From Acanthaster planci (Eukaryota > Echinodermata > Asteroidea > Valvatida > Acanthasteridae), in NCBI RefSeq assembly GCF_001949145.1, contig NW_019091455.1:176153-216661 (forward strand): a stretch of 40,509 nucleotides of DNA, read 5' to 3'. The notes below the pieces were generated by a model. That model worked only from the letters and a program-made list of their open reading frames with translations, was not told where the DNA came from and ran no database searches. Made by a program: the position numbers and the translations under genes. Below are positions 11,817 to 23,000 of the stretch, piece by piece. Each line of letters opens with the position of its first letter. Position 1 is the stretch's first letter.

Positions 11817-14800
11817 ATGGCGGTTCTTGAAATTTATTCTCATCCAGTTGATCAGCGATATAAAGCTAGTTTGTGCTCGAGTGCAACATTTTTTGTGATT
11901 GCAGCATTCTTGTTTACACTGTTTGCACCGTTCATAATAGTTTTCTGGAGTGAAGGTATTTAAAATCTTTTTTAGTGAATAAATTCAGTTGTGGTTTGAA
12001 AACTTCGTTTAGCATGTTACTAGCTTAGGCTTTAGCGGGCCTAAATGAGTAGCCTAACGTTATTCATTTCGGGTGTCGGTCACTTCGCCCCATTTTTACT
12101 TGCCAGATCGCCCCATTGCCACTTCGCCTCATCCCAGGCCAAGAAAGCTTGTGGAAATATAGCTCTACTAAAACTAAGTGGAGCGTTATAGGCTATTCGT
12201 CTTTTACAAAACAGAACGCTCCACTTAGAGCTAGTGGAAATATAGGAACTGTCTTGAGGCAGTCATCGATCAACATCAAGAACAAATCACCATGATGGCC
12301 ACGTTTGCCTCAGAACTGTGGGGTCCGCTCCGCTCCCACGAACTGAGCGGACGTCGGGCCCCACAGCTAAGTTCTGGGGGTCGGTCATGCTATTGACTGG
12401 TATTAAGAAGAGACTTTCATGACTTTGGACATGTTGGACTATGTTACCTAAAAGTTAAAGTTTAAACCTGGGGTAGGCCTATGAATAATTTGACCAGGAG
12501 CAAAAACCAACCCTGAGCCATAGGCCTATTTATTATTATGCAGATGAGGTTTAGCCGATACACATGTGGGTTTGTGTATTGCAACAAATTGACAAAGGAT
12601 AAAGTGGAGGTACATGTACCAACATTAATAGCTTTTACAAATGAAGAATTTAGAGGAGTAGGCCTATATTATTTTCCAACATATCCAAAGGGTATGAATT
12701 AATTTTAGCACAACTGTAAACAAAGTATTGCTCATGAAAAGAGCTTTACACAAAAATCACTAGTTTTGACCACTCAGGTACTATTTCTTTAATTTATTTT
12801 CTTAAAATACATTAGAAAAAGGCTTTATCTCACCATGAAAATATTTTTGGTCGGGTACATGTATTTTTATTTCCAGAAAGGGGAAAAAGACGTAAATTTC
12901 ATGAAATGAAGCAGCTGCTTGCCTGGCACGAATTCTCGTGGCCCTCATTACGTATGCAAATGGCCCTAAAGTGGGACATGCACAGTTAATAATTTCCCTC
13001 TTAAAACTAATTTTCCCTCTTGGGCTACTGCTGCATGTGTATATTTCTAACACTTTGATGTAAAGTAGTTCATCTTGTGCACAGGTGTAATAAATTATTG
13101 ACATTCAAATAATGCACCAAAGCCCATGATGCCCAGTTGCCTGGTGAGTCTTGAAGCTTAACAGTCAGAATTGACTATGTTCTAAAACTGTTCTGAAGCA
13201 ATACCGAACACATAAAAACACAATCAATAAGCCATGTGTGAGTTAAATTTGAATAACATCTGGCACACTGAGTTATCTGATTGCACATGAACATAAAAAT
13301 TTGAATTCCCCAAGACTAAAGACACTGTTGCTATACCTTGTGATTCGGGGCAAGCTTTTGCATAGCGACCGCCATCTCTGGAATAGACTGGTTCCTTTAT
13401 GCCATTCTTATCCATTGAGAACAGTGTATTGTTGCAAGGTGTCTTTTATGTAACTAAGCAAAAGCTTGCCCCGAATCACGAGGTATAGCAACAGTGGTGT
13501 TAGTATGGAGAATCCAAGCTGTTATGTTCACATGAATTAAAGAACTCAGTGTACTAGATCTGGGTCAAAGTTAACTTGGAAAAGGCTTATTAATGATCGT
13601 GTAATTTCGCTCGATGAAACCAAACAAGTTTAGGCCCCCTATACACTTGCAGATAAACGTACCAATTGAAGGATGAGAATAGGCCAATAGTGTACCTCTG
13701 CATTACATTCAGACTTAACATATTTAGGATTAATTCAATCCTATTTTGCCTCTTTTATGTTCTGTAAATATATGCATAGATTCAAAATGTCTGTGGCTAG
13801 TAGGTGTCAAAACCTCGCCATTCAAGTTGGTGCTCTAGTAGTTGAATGTAGCTCTGCGATCAGAACCAACATAACCCACGGTTTCTTTCGGTTTCCTCTG
13901 TGTAGGGTTATGGCTCAAGACAGCTTTCTACCGGGAGCAGCCCACGGTTCAGTTCAAACACCAGATGCTCCTCCTTGTCGACACGCAAGATGAAGCGTCG
14001 TACCTCGCCTGGAGCACCTACCAGAACTTCAACCAGTTGCAGCAACAACACCTTAGGATTCCCCTTGTCAAGGTACGGAAAGAGTGTGAATGATCACTGT
14101 TCTACTTGAAATTGTACAGAATGTACCGAAGGTTAGGTTTGGGTGACCATGTCCTTGCCTTACAGAGGACTGTCACCATAAAAGTCTCATCTAAGTCTCA
14201 CACTGTGTAGGACAAATGAAAACATTACTTGTGCAAGAGCACCGCAAAATAAATCACTTGCTTTACTGCACTCATTAGTGCTTCACATATGGATACATGC
14301 AGTTGTACGCAGCTGAAATTTTAGTTTTCTCTTGCCAGGTGAAAGCCAGCATCGCGTACACTAGCTGTACTATTGTAAAAAGGTTGACCAAAAAAGTTGG
14401 AGAAAGAAGCTGCACTCTGTAAATTAGCAAGTGTTTGTATTTGTAGCCCAACTCAATACTTCTCTCAAAAAGTATCAGATACGAGCTTTTGTCTCAAATT
14501 TTCAACATGCACGGTTTTGTTTAAAAAGAAAGTTGCCCACCACAAAGTCTTCCAAGGTCAACTCAAGGCGAGGGCTACTCAAGGAGGCAATAGAAGACAG
14601 GAGCTCAGTATAAAAATTGATTATGCATATAGAGAGCGTTTTAGTTTCTGTTCAAACTGGGGCAGATTACAAGCAGCTGGGAAACTGGCTACAAATGGCA
14701 AATGGAAATGGCAACAGGAAGTTAGAACACTCCAGATGAAGCTACCTTTTGCCTTTGGGACAGAGAGCCCGCATCTTCACCAGAGGTAGCGTCTGATTGT

Positions 14801-17800
14801 TGTTGCACGGCTTTTCTTTTTTATTTATCCTTTCTCCCCGCGCAACAAAGACAAGAGAAGAAGATAACAACCGTGATGGCAAGTACGACATGCTGCATTT
14901 CTCTGTATCAGTACCCGTCCTGGCAACGGAAAGCGTCTTTGGCGTCAAACTCATTCTGCTCTTTGACTACAGGTTATACGTAAGTGATGGGGATTTTGAA
15001 TCCTTCCGGTCTTTCAACTCACTACAACCCCAGTGCCTTTTGTCCACAGAGTTAGCATGTGAGCACACTTTGAAACCTTTTGAAGTAATTCTGCATGACA
15101 CGTGTCTTGCTTTTCATACCCTTTGCCAATCTTCAACCCTAACCTTCCCCAACCGCACAGAATTAAACNNNNNNNNNNNNNNNNNNNNNNNNNNNNNNNN
15201 NNNNNNNNNNNNNNNNNNNNNNNNNNNNNNGTGCGAATGGGGAAGGTTAGGGCCAGCAACCCTTGGGAGGTTAGGGTTAATGAGATCAAACTCCAGGCCA
15301 GCACGCGCCAATTGGACAATGTGCACAAGGCATATTCCATAAAATGCACGGGGGTGAAAGTAAAAACTGAAAGTAAAATTCTGGAACAAAATCATTGGAA
15401 ATCTATCATACATTGACTTTTTTGACTCTCTGACTAAAAAGTTATTTATGAATGGGAATAAATATGTGCTTGACAAGCCTTAAACTATTGTTTAAGACCG
15501 GCTCAGGAGACTGAGTGCTGATAATGCCTTCGCCTGCGGTTCATGCATTAGTTGCGTCTATTCTCCTTAAAAGGGTTTAAACGCACATTTGAGATGGGCC
15601 AAGCACATATTTATTCACTTATTCCGAAACCTGTTTCCCTCTCGAAAAGACAAGAATGTTAACACGTAACATGTCTATGTCATTGTCCACTTGTCTGTTT
15701 GCAGAGGTTTTCCTCCTTGAGGATGGAGACTATGGCTTATATTGAGCACACGTCACCACTGAGTGGTTCAGAGTTCATTGCAGACGGTGAGCTGAGGTTA
15801 CGCCTAAAGATGCCTCTCTCTCACAAGGCATTAGACACGAGATACGATGTGAGTTGTGGGCGGAGCAAAGAAAAGTGACATGTGGACTGTAGGCTTCACG
15901 GTCCACGGATTGCCAAAGCCATGCCACAAACATTTATTCTTGGCCTAGCTTGTTAGGTTGTATAGATTCCATCTTTCCTAGGACAACTGCGAGACCTTCA
16001 GTAATACATTGTTGCTTTATTTACATCAAAGGATGATCATGTCCCACAGACTCAGCCGTCCTTTGGACCGATTTACTCTTGGACCTGTAGCCTATGGACC
16101 AATCGGCATGTAACACAGTGACGTCATGCTGTGGTTACATGTGCACTTTCATATGGCAGTGAGATCGGACGTGATCCATCGACCTCCCGTTGGAAGACAT
16201 GCATGCAAACAAAGCTTGACGTCATTATGTTTTAGGTCTATTCCGAGAGATACCAATTCTGGCATCACACTATTGGGGATGCAGCACACATTCCGAAACT
16301 TAGGGAAAATGGGCATTTTAGTGAGTCATATCAACCCTAGTAGTCAAAGAGGCGCTCGTCATGCACGCGCATCCTTCAACTGAGCACAGTACCACCATAG
16401 CTAATGGCTTTTAAATCTCTTAAAACCCAAAAGATAACAGCTTGTCAGTTACTTGTTACGTCACTCTCTGGGGCTAAACGTGTTTCTGATCTTTGCAGAC
16501 TGCCGTCATCAATGGGGACAGTGTCTTCAGTTCAGATTACCAGCTGTCAAAAATATTCAGTGATTACATTTCAAGAAATGGTAAGCAACCGACTTCTGTG
16601 CTGTTCAGGATTGTTTGGTGACTTGTCCTGTTCTTCAGGTTTTTGACTGGTCATTCCCTTGAAATATGGTGTTTCACAATAGTGCACCACCAAGCGTTTG
16701 CAACGCGTTGGCCAATCACAATGCGCGAAATTTGTCGACCCAGTGCGCGTTTGGAAAGGGTCAACGAATTTCGCACATTACGATTGGCCAACGTGTTGCA
16801 AACTCTTGGTGGCGCACTATTGTGAATCGCCTGTATTCGGCCACTCACTACATCCTGAAGCTCAGACATGTCAGATAAATGAAGTGAAGACCACAGGAAA
16901 ATCCTGTTTGCAGTGCCGTCTTGTGAAAGGTGATTTTCATAACTTGTAAGACTGACCTTATGAGCCAGTGAGGGCCACGGTCCCTCCAACTCCATAGGAA
17001 AGTGCACAAGTAAACACAGTGTGGCATCATCACTAGACAGGCCTATTCCCATGTGGTTGTGTAAAATTATTAAAATTATTAAAAAATATTTAAATTGCAA
17101 TGAATATCTTCTGCTTTTTATTATCAGTGAGCACATATTTTGAATGTCGCTACCCTGTCTGGCAGAGAGGCCCAAGTTCCTCTGAAACATTCCTGATCAG
17201 AGGGACTGTGCGCTACCCAGAGGAACTCTTAGTATATCCTTTTTGAAATGCCGCCTTTGGATAATGATGTATAATTTGGCCAGTCTCTTTAACAATGTTT
17301 GTTTTCTGTTAAACATACATCTGTTTGCTCTGTATGCAGGTTTGAAAGAGTTTACAATTTATTCCAGCAGTCAGAAAAAGTTGAACATGCACTCAGGGTT
17401 TTCTGTTTATCCAACACCAGTTTACTGTCCAAACATTTTGTTGCAATTTATGACCTTTTCAAGACAATGTTCTCTTGCTTCAGTGAGTCGTCTTTCTGCA
17501 ACATGTTTTTTACAAGTCACAGTGGAATGTGAGTGTACAGATGCAAGTTAAGCTGGTTTCACTGAGATTTGTTCATCACCGGCAAACACTGATGTGTCCC
17601 CACATTTCTTATTGCACAGAAATGCTATTTTACGTCTCTTAGACCTGTAGCCCCCTTCACGGCATGACAGCCTTTCAAGAAGTCTTGCCAAGCCCTCACA
17701 AACTTATCGGATCTATTGCTGTTGTCATCCTGAAAACTCACATGTTCACGTCTGTGGTCGGAATGAAAATTGATCATCAGAACAATTTTCCCTTAACTTT

Positions 17801-17975
17801 TGCACACGTATGTCCCCGGATTTTTCCAAGTGATGGTGTGGGCCTGGGTGCAGTATCTCTCCTCCTCCTCATTTTCATCTACCTCATGACCAGAGTCAAG
17901 ACGTTCGTCTTTCAGAATCAGCTCATCCGAACTCTGGTGGAGCGGCCCTTTGTCCCTAAGGACAAGAGGCTTTGA
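11817..17975 (+). CDS. TMEM231: TMEM231, transition-zone (MKS/B9 complex) membrane protein; one-base frame break in last exon
   Basis: Seven exons: 11817-11955, 13906-14072, 14851-14979, 15705-15848, 16499-16580, 17128-17233 and 17808-17975. About 311 residues if one missing base is allowed (human 316). The protein starts [11 protein letters not shown], followed by a membrane segment at about residues 24-45. Diagnostic stretches: [16 protein letters not shown] and [10 protein letters not shown] in exon 2, [17 protein letters not shown] in exon 3, [12 protein letters not shown] in exon 4, and a second membrane segment then [11 protein letters not shown] near the C-terminus. The family acts at the base of the primary cilium as a membrane-protein diffusion barrier; loss causes Joubert/Meckel syndromes in humans. 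Introns 1-5 are GT-AG; intron 6 is AT-AC. In exon 7 the frame holding AWVQYLS and the one holding FVFQNQ differ by one base, the change lying within the CTC repeat at 17856-17870. Strong Kozak context (AAAAATGG). Confidence 0.94.
12151..12245. mobile_element. Small fold-back element between 12-bp direct repeats
   Basis: GTGGAAATATAG occurs at 12151-12162 and again at 12234-12245. Between the two lies a perfect 14-bp inverted repeat, CTAAGTGGAGCGTT (12174-12187) and its complement (12215-12228), with a 27-base loop. This is the structure expected of a tiny insertion with a target duplication; it lies in TMEM231 intron 1. Confidence 0.5.
12308..12382. mobile_element. Fold-back element with CCAGAAC-type ends, copy 1
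   Basis: Begins CCTCAGAAC and ends GTTCTGGGGG, with a nested GC-rich inverted repeat CTGTGGGG ... CCCCACAG, and an internal ACGTCGGGCC block. A shorter relative with the same ends and an ACGTC core is at 28186-28240. Confidence 0.5.
13323..13496. mobile_element. MITE-like fold-back element, 43-bp arms
   Basis: 13323-13365 (CACTGTTGCTATACC, then GTGATTCGGGGCAAGC) pairs with 13454-13496 at 41 of 43 positions. Spacer 88 bases. Weak pairing continues outside both ends (ACTAAAGAC / GTGTTAGT). Sits in TMEM231 intron 1. Confidence 0.75.
15130..15290. repeat. Inverted repeat interrupted by an assembly gap (N 15169-15230)
   Basis: Left of the 62 Ns stands CCCTAACCTTCCCC followed by AACCGCAC; right of them stands GTGCGAATGGGGAAGG followed by TTAGGG, its near-complement. 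A second GGTTAGGGTT follows at about 15270. The gap therefore sits inside the loop of a hairpin, in TMEM231 intron 3. Confidence 0.7.
16673..16826. mobile_element. Near-palindromic MITE-like element, family A copy 1
   Basis: TTCACAATAGTGCACCACCA begins a 69-base arm that pairs with the right arm ending GGTGGCGCACTATTGTGAA at about 61 of 69 positions; only a short loop separates them. Both arms contain TTTGCAAC and TTGGCCAATC. A second copy is at 29593-29736. Lies in TMEM231 intron 5. Confidence 0.85.
17234..17807 (+). other. AT-AC, U12-type (minor spliceosome) intron of TMEM231
   Basis: The intron begins ATATCCTTTTT, the textbook U12 AT-AC 5' splice site, and ends TTTTGCACAC. TTCCCTTAAC at 17788-17797 matches the U12 branch site; the branch A at 17796 is 11 bases before the 3' end. 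Removing exactly this interval joins CTC TTA GT to G TAT GTC CCC GGA, giving [15 protein letters not shown], which aligns without gaps to human TMEM231. No GT-AG alternative gives this join. Confidence 0.9.
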
Positions 17976-20052
17976 AAAGCTAACGGCCGGGCACTAAGGG
18001 AAGGACGACGACGATCCTCTTGGTTCCACAGTAGAGGGAATAAAATTCCAATGCTTAACTCGTTTCCCGGTGGGAAAAGTCAACTTCCCTTCCTAGTTGT
18101 TTCCAAACGATATTCATTTTGTTGTCGGCGACAAGGATTCCGGGTTGTTTGTTTGGACTGCCTGCTGTAAGCTCAATATTTGTTTGAATAAATCGAATCA
18201 AGAATAGGTTTTTTTTGTACAAAGCATCCTGCTGCATTTTTATTCGTGAGGCATTGCACATGAACAGCAAAGGACAGATGATGAAATTCAGGCTGAAGGA
18301 TGCTAGATGCAGGAAACCCATCAATGAATTGAAAGTTGACTCTTTGTGGCAATTTGTCTCTGTCATCTGCCAAGAAGTGTTATTGCATTGGAAAAGAAAT
18401 TCACATTTACAAGCAGAGTGTGCATATGCCTTACAAACCTGTGTGAATTCAGTGGGCCTTATACCCGAGGAAGCCATTTTTGATCTTGTTCATGGAGGCC
18501 GTTCTATAAATTGTTAACTGCTGAATGGGGTGACATCAGACTAGTTATATGGGCTCCAAGCCTTCCTTTCAAGTTTTTTTCAAGTCTGACGTAAGACATT
18601 TAAGTATGTTTTATCATAAATATGAAATTATTACTCGGAGTAGACAAGTACTGAATTTGATTGGAAATTTCACTTTATTCTTTTACTGATGCTGTCAAGT
18701 TCCAAAATGAATGAAGTTAATGTCACTTTCAATTTCAGTGGCTGAATCATGATAAGGTTCAACCATTCAGTAGTCCATTCCAGTGTTATCAAAAGGAAGG
18801 CAGAAACAACGTGAAGTTAATCTGGTTCCTAGTTGGGGCTTTGCTTGCTGGTGGAATATTGGCTAAAGCAGATTGTGTCACTACCAAAGAAACTTGCCGT
18901 TCAGTTCCAAATATTCACTGTTGATTGAATTGGTACTCCCTTAGTAACTACTGTACTGAAATTACTTAAAACTGAGGGATAACTGCGATTGGCTCAATTT
19001 AAGTATGTTTGGATTTTGTAAATTGAGAAAAAGTACTTACAAAAACTGGGAGAAATTATACGCTTCCAATGAGCATTACTCTTGGAATTCCGAGGGTGTG
19101 TTAAAGTGTGTTTAGCTGTGCATATTTTTTTCTATTCATGTTCATACATTTTAACACCAAGAACTGCTCATTTGTAATTATGTACATGTACTTACGTTGA
19201 CCAGAATTTATTCTTGAAGTTAACAAAAAAATGAGATTTTATAATGACAATGTGAAATGTACAAACCAAAAATTGTTTATATATTGTACATGTAATGTGT
19301 AATAAAAGCTCTCTACTTTTGTGTTGTGAAAAAAACAACCCGATGTAGTTCTGTATTCTGTTTCAGACTTTCAGTGTGTATATGCAACCTGTTAAATAAT
19401 CCAATCCATTCAAACTCAGGGAGTAACTTGGCACTTAAATCTTGTAAGCTTAGGCTAAAGAATATGGAAGTCACAGCCTGCTAATGAATTAAGTACAATC
19501 AACTAAGTGATCTTCAAACACTACATGAGTTTATGTTCAGGGCCTGCTGTTGGTTTTCTCAAAATTGTCCATTCGTTTTGTGTCCTGCATCTGTCGCACT
19601 GTCTTACTTAAGTCATTCGACAGCTCTCCAATTTTCATACTTGGGTAATATCAGCCACAGAGGAGGATTAAAGCAGAATATCTACAAGATGGGCATAGGG
19701 TATGCCCTCAGTCCAGGCCCAAATTATTTGGATATGTAAAAATCACTCAGCAGTCCAGTTCATTTCCTCTACGGGAAGAGACAAGAAAATTTCCCAAATC
19801 AAACTCCAGGGATGGTGCCGACTATAAATACATTTCCATCGATTTGGAAGCATGTCAGTCAATGGCATTCGCACATGATTCTTGATGGGGAACACTGCAG
19901 CTGGATATACACGTGGCTATGGTAGCCGCTATCAAGTGGCTACAGCCACTTCCCATAGGTGTGTTCATGTTACAGCTGCAGCCAGTCAATTTGACGCGGC
20001 CACTGAGTTGGCTGCACAAGTCCTCAACGTTTCATGCACATAAAAAATAGAA
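17976..20052. other. Convergent intergenic region, TMEM231 and TIMM21 3' ends
   Basis: Holds the presumed 3' UTRs. Plus-strand AATAAA at 18039-18044 (close to the TMEM231 stop) and at 19301-19306, the latter followed by TTTTGTGTTGTG, a good GU-rich element. Minus-strand AATAAA at 19207-19212 and 18674-18679 could serve TIMM21. The opposed open frames at 18055-18517 look like chance. A short palindrome AAGTGGCTACAGCCACTT is near 19935. Confidence 0.5.
18039..18044 (+). terminator. Candidate TMEM231 polyadenylation signal
   Basis: AATAAA 64 bases after the TMEM231 stop. A second candidate at 19301-19306 has better GU-rich context, so two alternative 3' ends are possible. Confidence 0.5.
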
Positions 20053-23000
20053 TCATCTGTTGTCCGCCAGTATGACGGTCCTGTGAGGATAGCCGTCCAG
20101 CTCAACAAACAAGTAGCGATAGTCATACTTGCCTGTCTCCCCCTGCGAATAAAGTGGAGGGATGAGGGAAATGACAAGCTTGCATAAACGATTTTTGGTT
20201 CAGTTGAATAGAAGCAAAAAGGCACTAATATACATACTATCTACATTCTATGATAAGTTTACACAAAGCCAACATTTGTTATCAAACTCAACATTATTGG
20301 GCCCAACCTTTCCTCTTTCTTGAGTTCCCCATTATTTGCCCCTCCCCCGTTAAACCCTGAGCGGTCCACTGTTTCCTTAAAACCTCTGTCCGACTTCAAA
20401 GTACCCTTACCTCTTTGACTTCCAGGTGCACGGTGGCTTTCCTCTTTGGACCCTGGATGTAAAACTTCATCCGCATGTGCTTCACTCCATCCTGCTCGTA
20501 CTCAAAATGACTGAGAAAAAGATGAGACACGAAGCTCTTCAAAAGTTTCAAAATTGCAATCAATTAGATCTAAATACATAAAATAATGGTTAAGTTTACC
20601 TCTGTCAACATGACTAACAGACCTGGGTGGGATTTGGCATGAACACAGGATTTTGGACCTCTCGCATTGAAAATAGAATTGAGTGTCAAACAACTTCTCA
20701 GAAAGATGTTGCTACATACCTAATGAGGCGTTTGTAATAAGCATTCTATTTTCCTCCACATTAATAACAGGAGAGTGAATTGATGACAAAAATAAGTGGC
20801 AAATTTACTTTAGCTCCAAGTGTTCAAGTTGAGTTCATTATATGTCCTTTCACCATGTCATGTCATATGGCCAGTTGCAAGTAATGGTGAAAATGACAAA
20901 TGCTTTGTCACAATTCATTTGAATAGCATGTGACTTGGCTTAAGACTGGGTGATTTGTGATAGGCTCAACGTTAACTTAAGTTGATCACTATACCCACTG
21001 CTAGCTGGAAAAAGACACCATTGCCGATGGGTGAACAAACTAGTGTTTAGTGCTATTAAAAGACATTCCCATTTCTTCTCACCTCACATGCCGCCGCCTA
21101 CCCCTCCTTGTTGTTTCTCCAAAGCCTTTGATTGGCTCACCAAGCTCTTCAATTATCTGCATATCATGAATAATTAAAATCAACAGAGACATAAACAAGA
21201 TATATGGCTAGCTAATGCATGTAAAGGAGAAGTGTTCTTACATGAACGCTTAAATTTGAGATGCCTAAAACATTTCACAAGTAAATAAAAAGATCTGGTG
21301 TTTTTGTACCTCTGCGTCTTTCTTGCATAGTTTGTAGGCTCTAGTGTAGACAGCATTGGGGCTGCTGGATGCAAACAGCTCACGGCCAATTGCATAGAAC
21401 ATGATGCCTGTAAAAACACGACAATCGGTGGAGACCCAAGGAAGCAAAAAGGCAAAAACAACTCAATTAATGAAAATCACATTGGTAGTGCAGTCAATCA
21501 TAACTCATCAACAGCTAGACTCGAGCCACAAAATGAACTGTGACAAGGGGTGTTTCTGTCTTCAATTCACGGCCTTTACTTGTGAACTGATCCCTAATAG
21601 GGCTTATGACTTACAGAACAAAATCTACTGCTATTAAAATAAATCAAATTTATCCCCAAAATACTGCCTTCCCCATGATAAGCACATTAAGTTCCAATAC
21701 TTGTAATCCAAGAGAAAATTTGAATAGCCACAACTGATGAACCATCTACATTAGTCAAACTACTGTTTGACAGTCAAACTACTGTTTGACAGTCAAACTA
21801 CTGTTTGACAGTCAAACTACTGTTTGACAGTCAAACTACTGTTTGACAGTCAAACTACTGTTTGACAGTCAAACTACTGTTTGACAGGGGTGGTAGCAAG
21901 TCAATTTTTGCAAATCCAAGTCAAGTCACAAGTCAATTTTTACAAGTCTAAGACAAGTCGCAAGTCATTTGGTTCAGTCACAGGTCATTCGATTGCAGGT
22001 CAAGTCAAGTCAGAAGTCAATTTGGTCCAAATACAAGTAAGTCACAAGCCCTTTTGTCTAAGTACAAGTCAATCACAGTAGTCACGCAATGTGTGATTTC
22101 AAGCAACAGCCAAGTGATTGAGACAAGGCCTTGAGCAGACAAGACCGAAGTAGAAGTTGTGAGCCGAGCAAAGTCTTACACTGATTACTTTAAGAACTTA
22201 CATATAAGGCGTAAGTTGATACGCCTACAACTTTTAAACTTTAATGGGTTCGACTGACCAGTTTTCTGACCTACATTGATAACAATTCATAAAGTGCAAG
22301 TCCAAGTCACAAGTCATTTTTGAAAGTCCAAGTCAAGTCAAGAGTCACAAAAATAGCCACTCCAGTCAAACTCCAGTCCAAGTCAAGTGACTGGACTCTA
22401 CAACTCTGCTGTGTGAGTGCATCCTGCTTAAATAACTTTCTCCAAGAGTCCTGATGATGCCACTTCAGCATTCCTCATTGGCTGAAAGTTCTGTCCTTAA
22501 TTTGCATATAGCAGCAACCATGATTTGCATAACTGACTTATGAGACTTAACTGCCCGACATTCATTATTCCAATTTGTGCCACGTGGCACGTCATGGAAG
22601 TATAAACAATGGTTCAACCTGTGACTAGCGTACCTGTTACACCAATGCCAACAATGACAATACCCAAATAGCTCACGTCCTTTCCAGCCTGGACAACTGT
22701 GCGAGGAAGAAAGACGGTAAGGTGAATGAGTTGACACACCAGGAACATTCATTTCAACATGACTTTTTCAAATAAAGGACTTTTGATTTGCAGTAATCTG
22801 CTATATCACAAGTACAAACTTGCGAGAAAGGCAAGACGTTTTGAAGCAAGTATATGCAGGAGAGACTGCTGTTTAGAGTTCCTAACCCCTCCCAGCAAAA
22901 TACAAATCAAGTTTGTTAGGGAGGGAAAGTTGGCACCCCCTTCCTGTATCTCACTGGTGTTACCAGTGGCAGTCAACCAGCAGATCTACAGAGGCTTTGC

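Noticed and set aside
14397-14789. 130-residue frame in TMEM231 intron 2
   Set aside because: No ATG at its stated start, no recognisable motif, and it is removed by the well-supported splice from 14072 to 14851.
17232-17240. Ordinary GT donor (gtatat) for TMEM231 intron 6
   Set aside because: It would need an AG acceptor giving the conserved VYVPGF join; none exists at the right place, while the AT-AC boundaries give it exactly.
18055-18517. Opposed 100- and 140-residue frames downstream of TMEM231
   Set aside because: They cover the same DNA on both strands, have no splice partners or known motifs, and fit 3' UTR or intergenic sequence.
21753-21885. CRISPR-like array
   Set aside because: The repeats are directly adjacent with no spacers, and the window is animal DNA.
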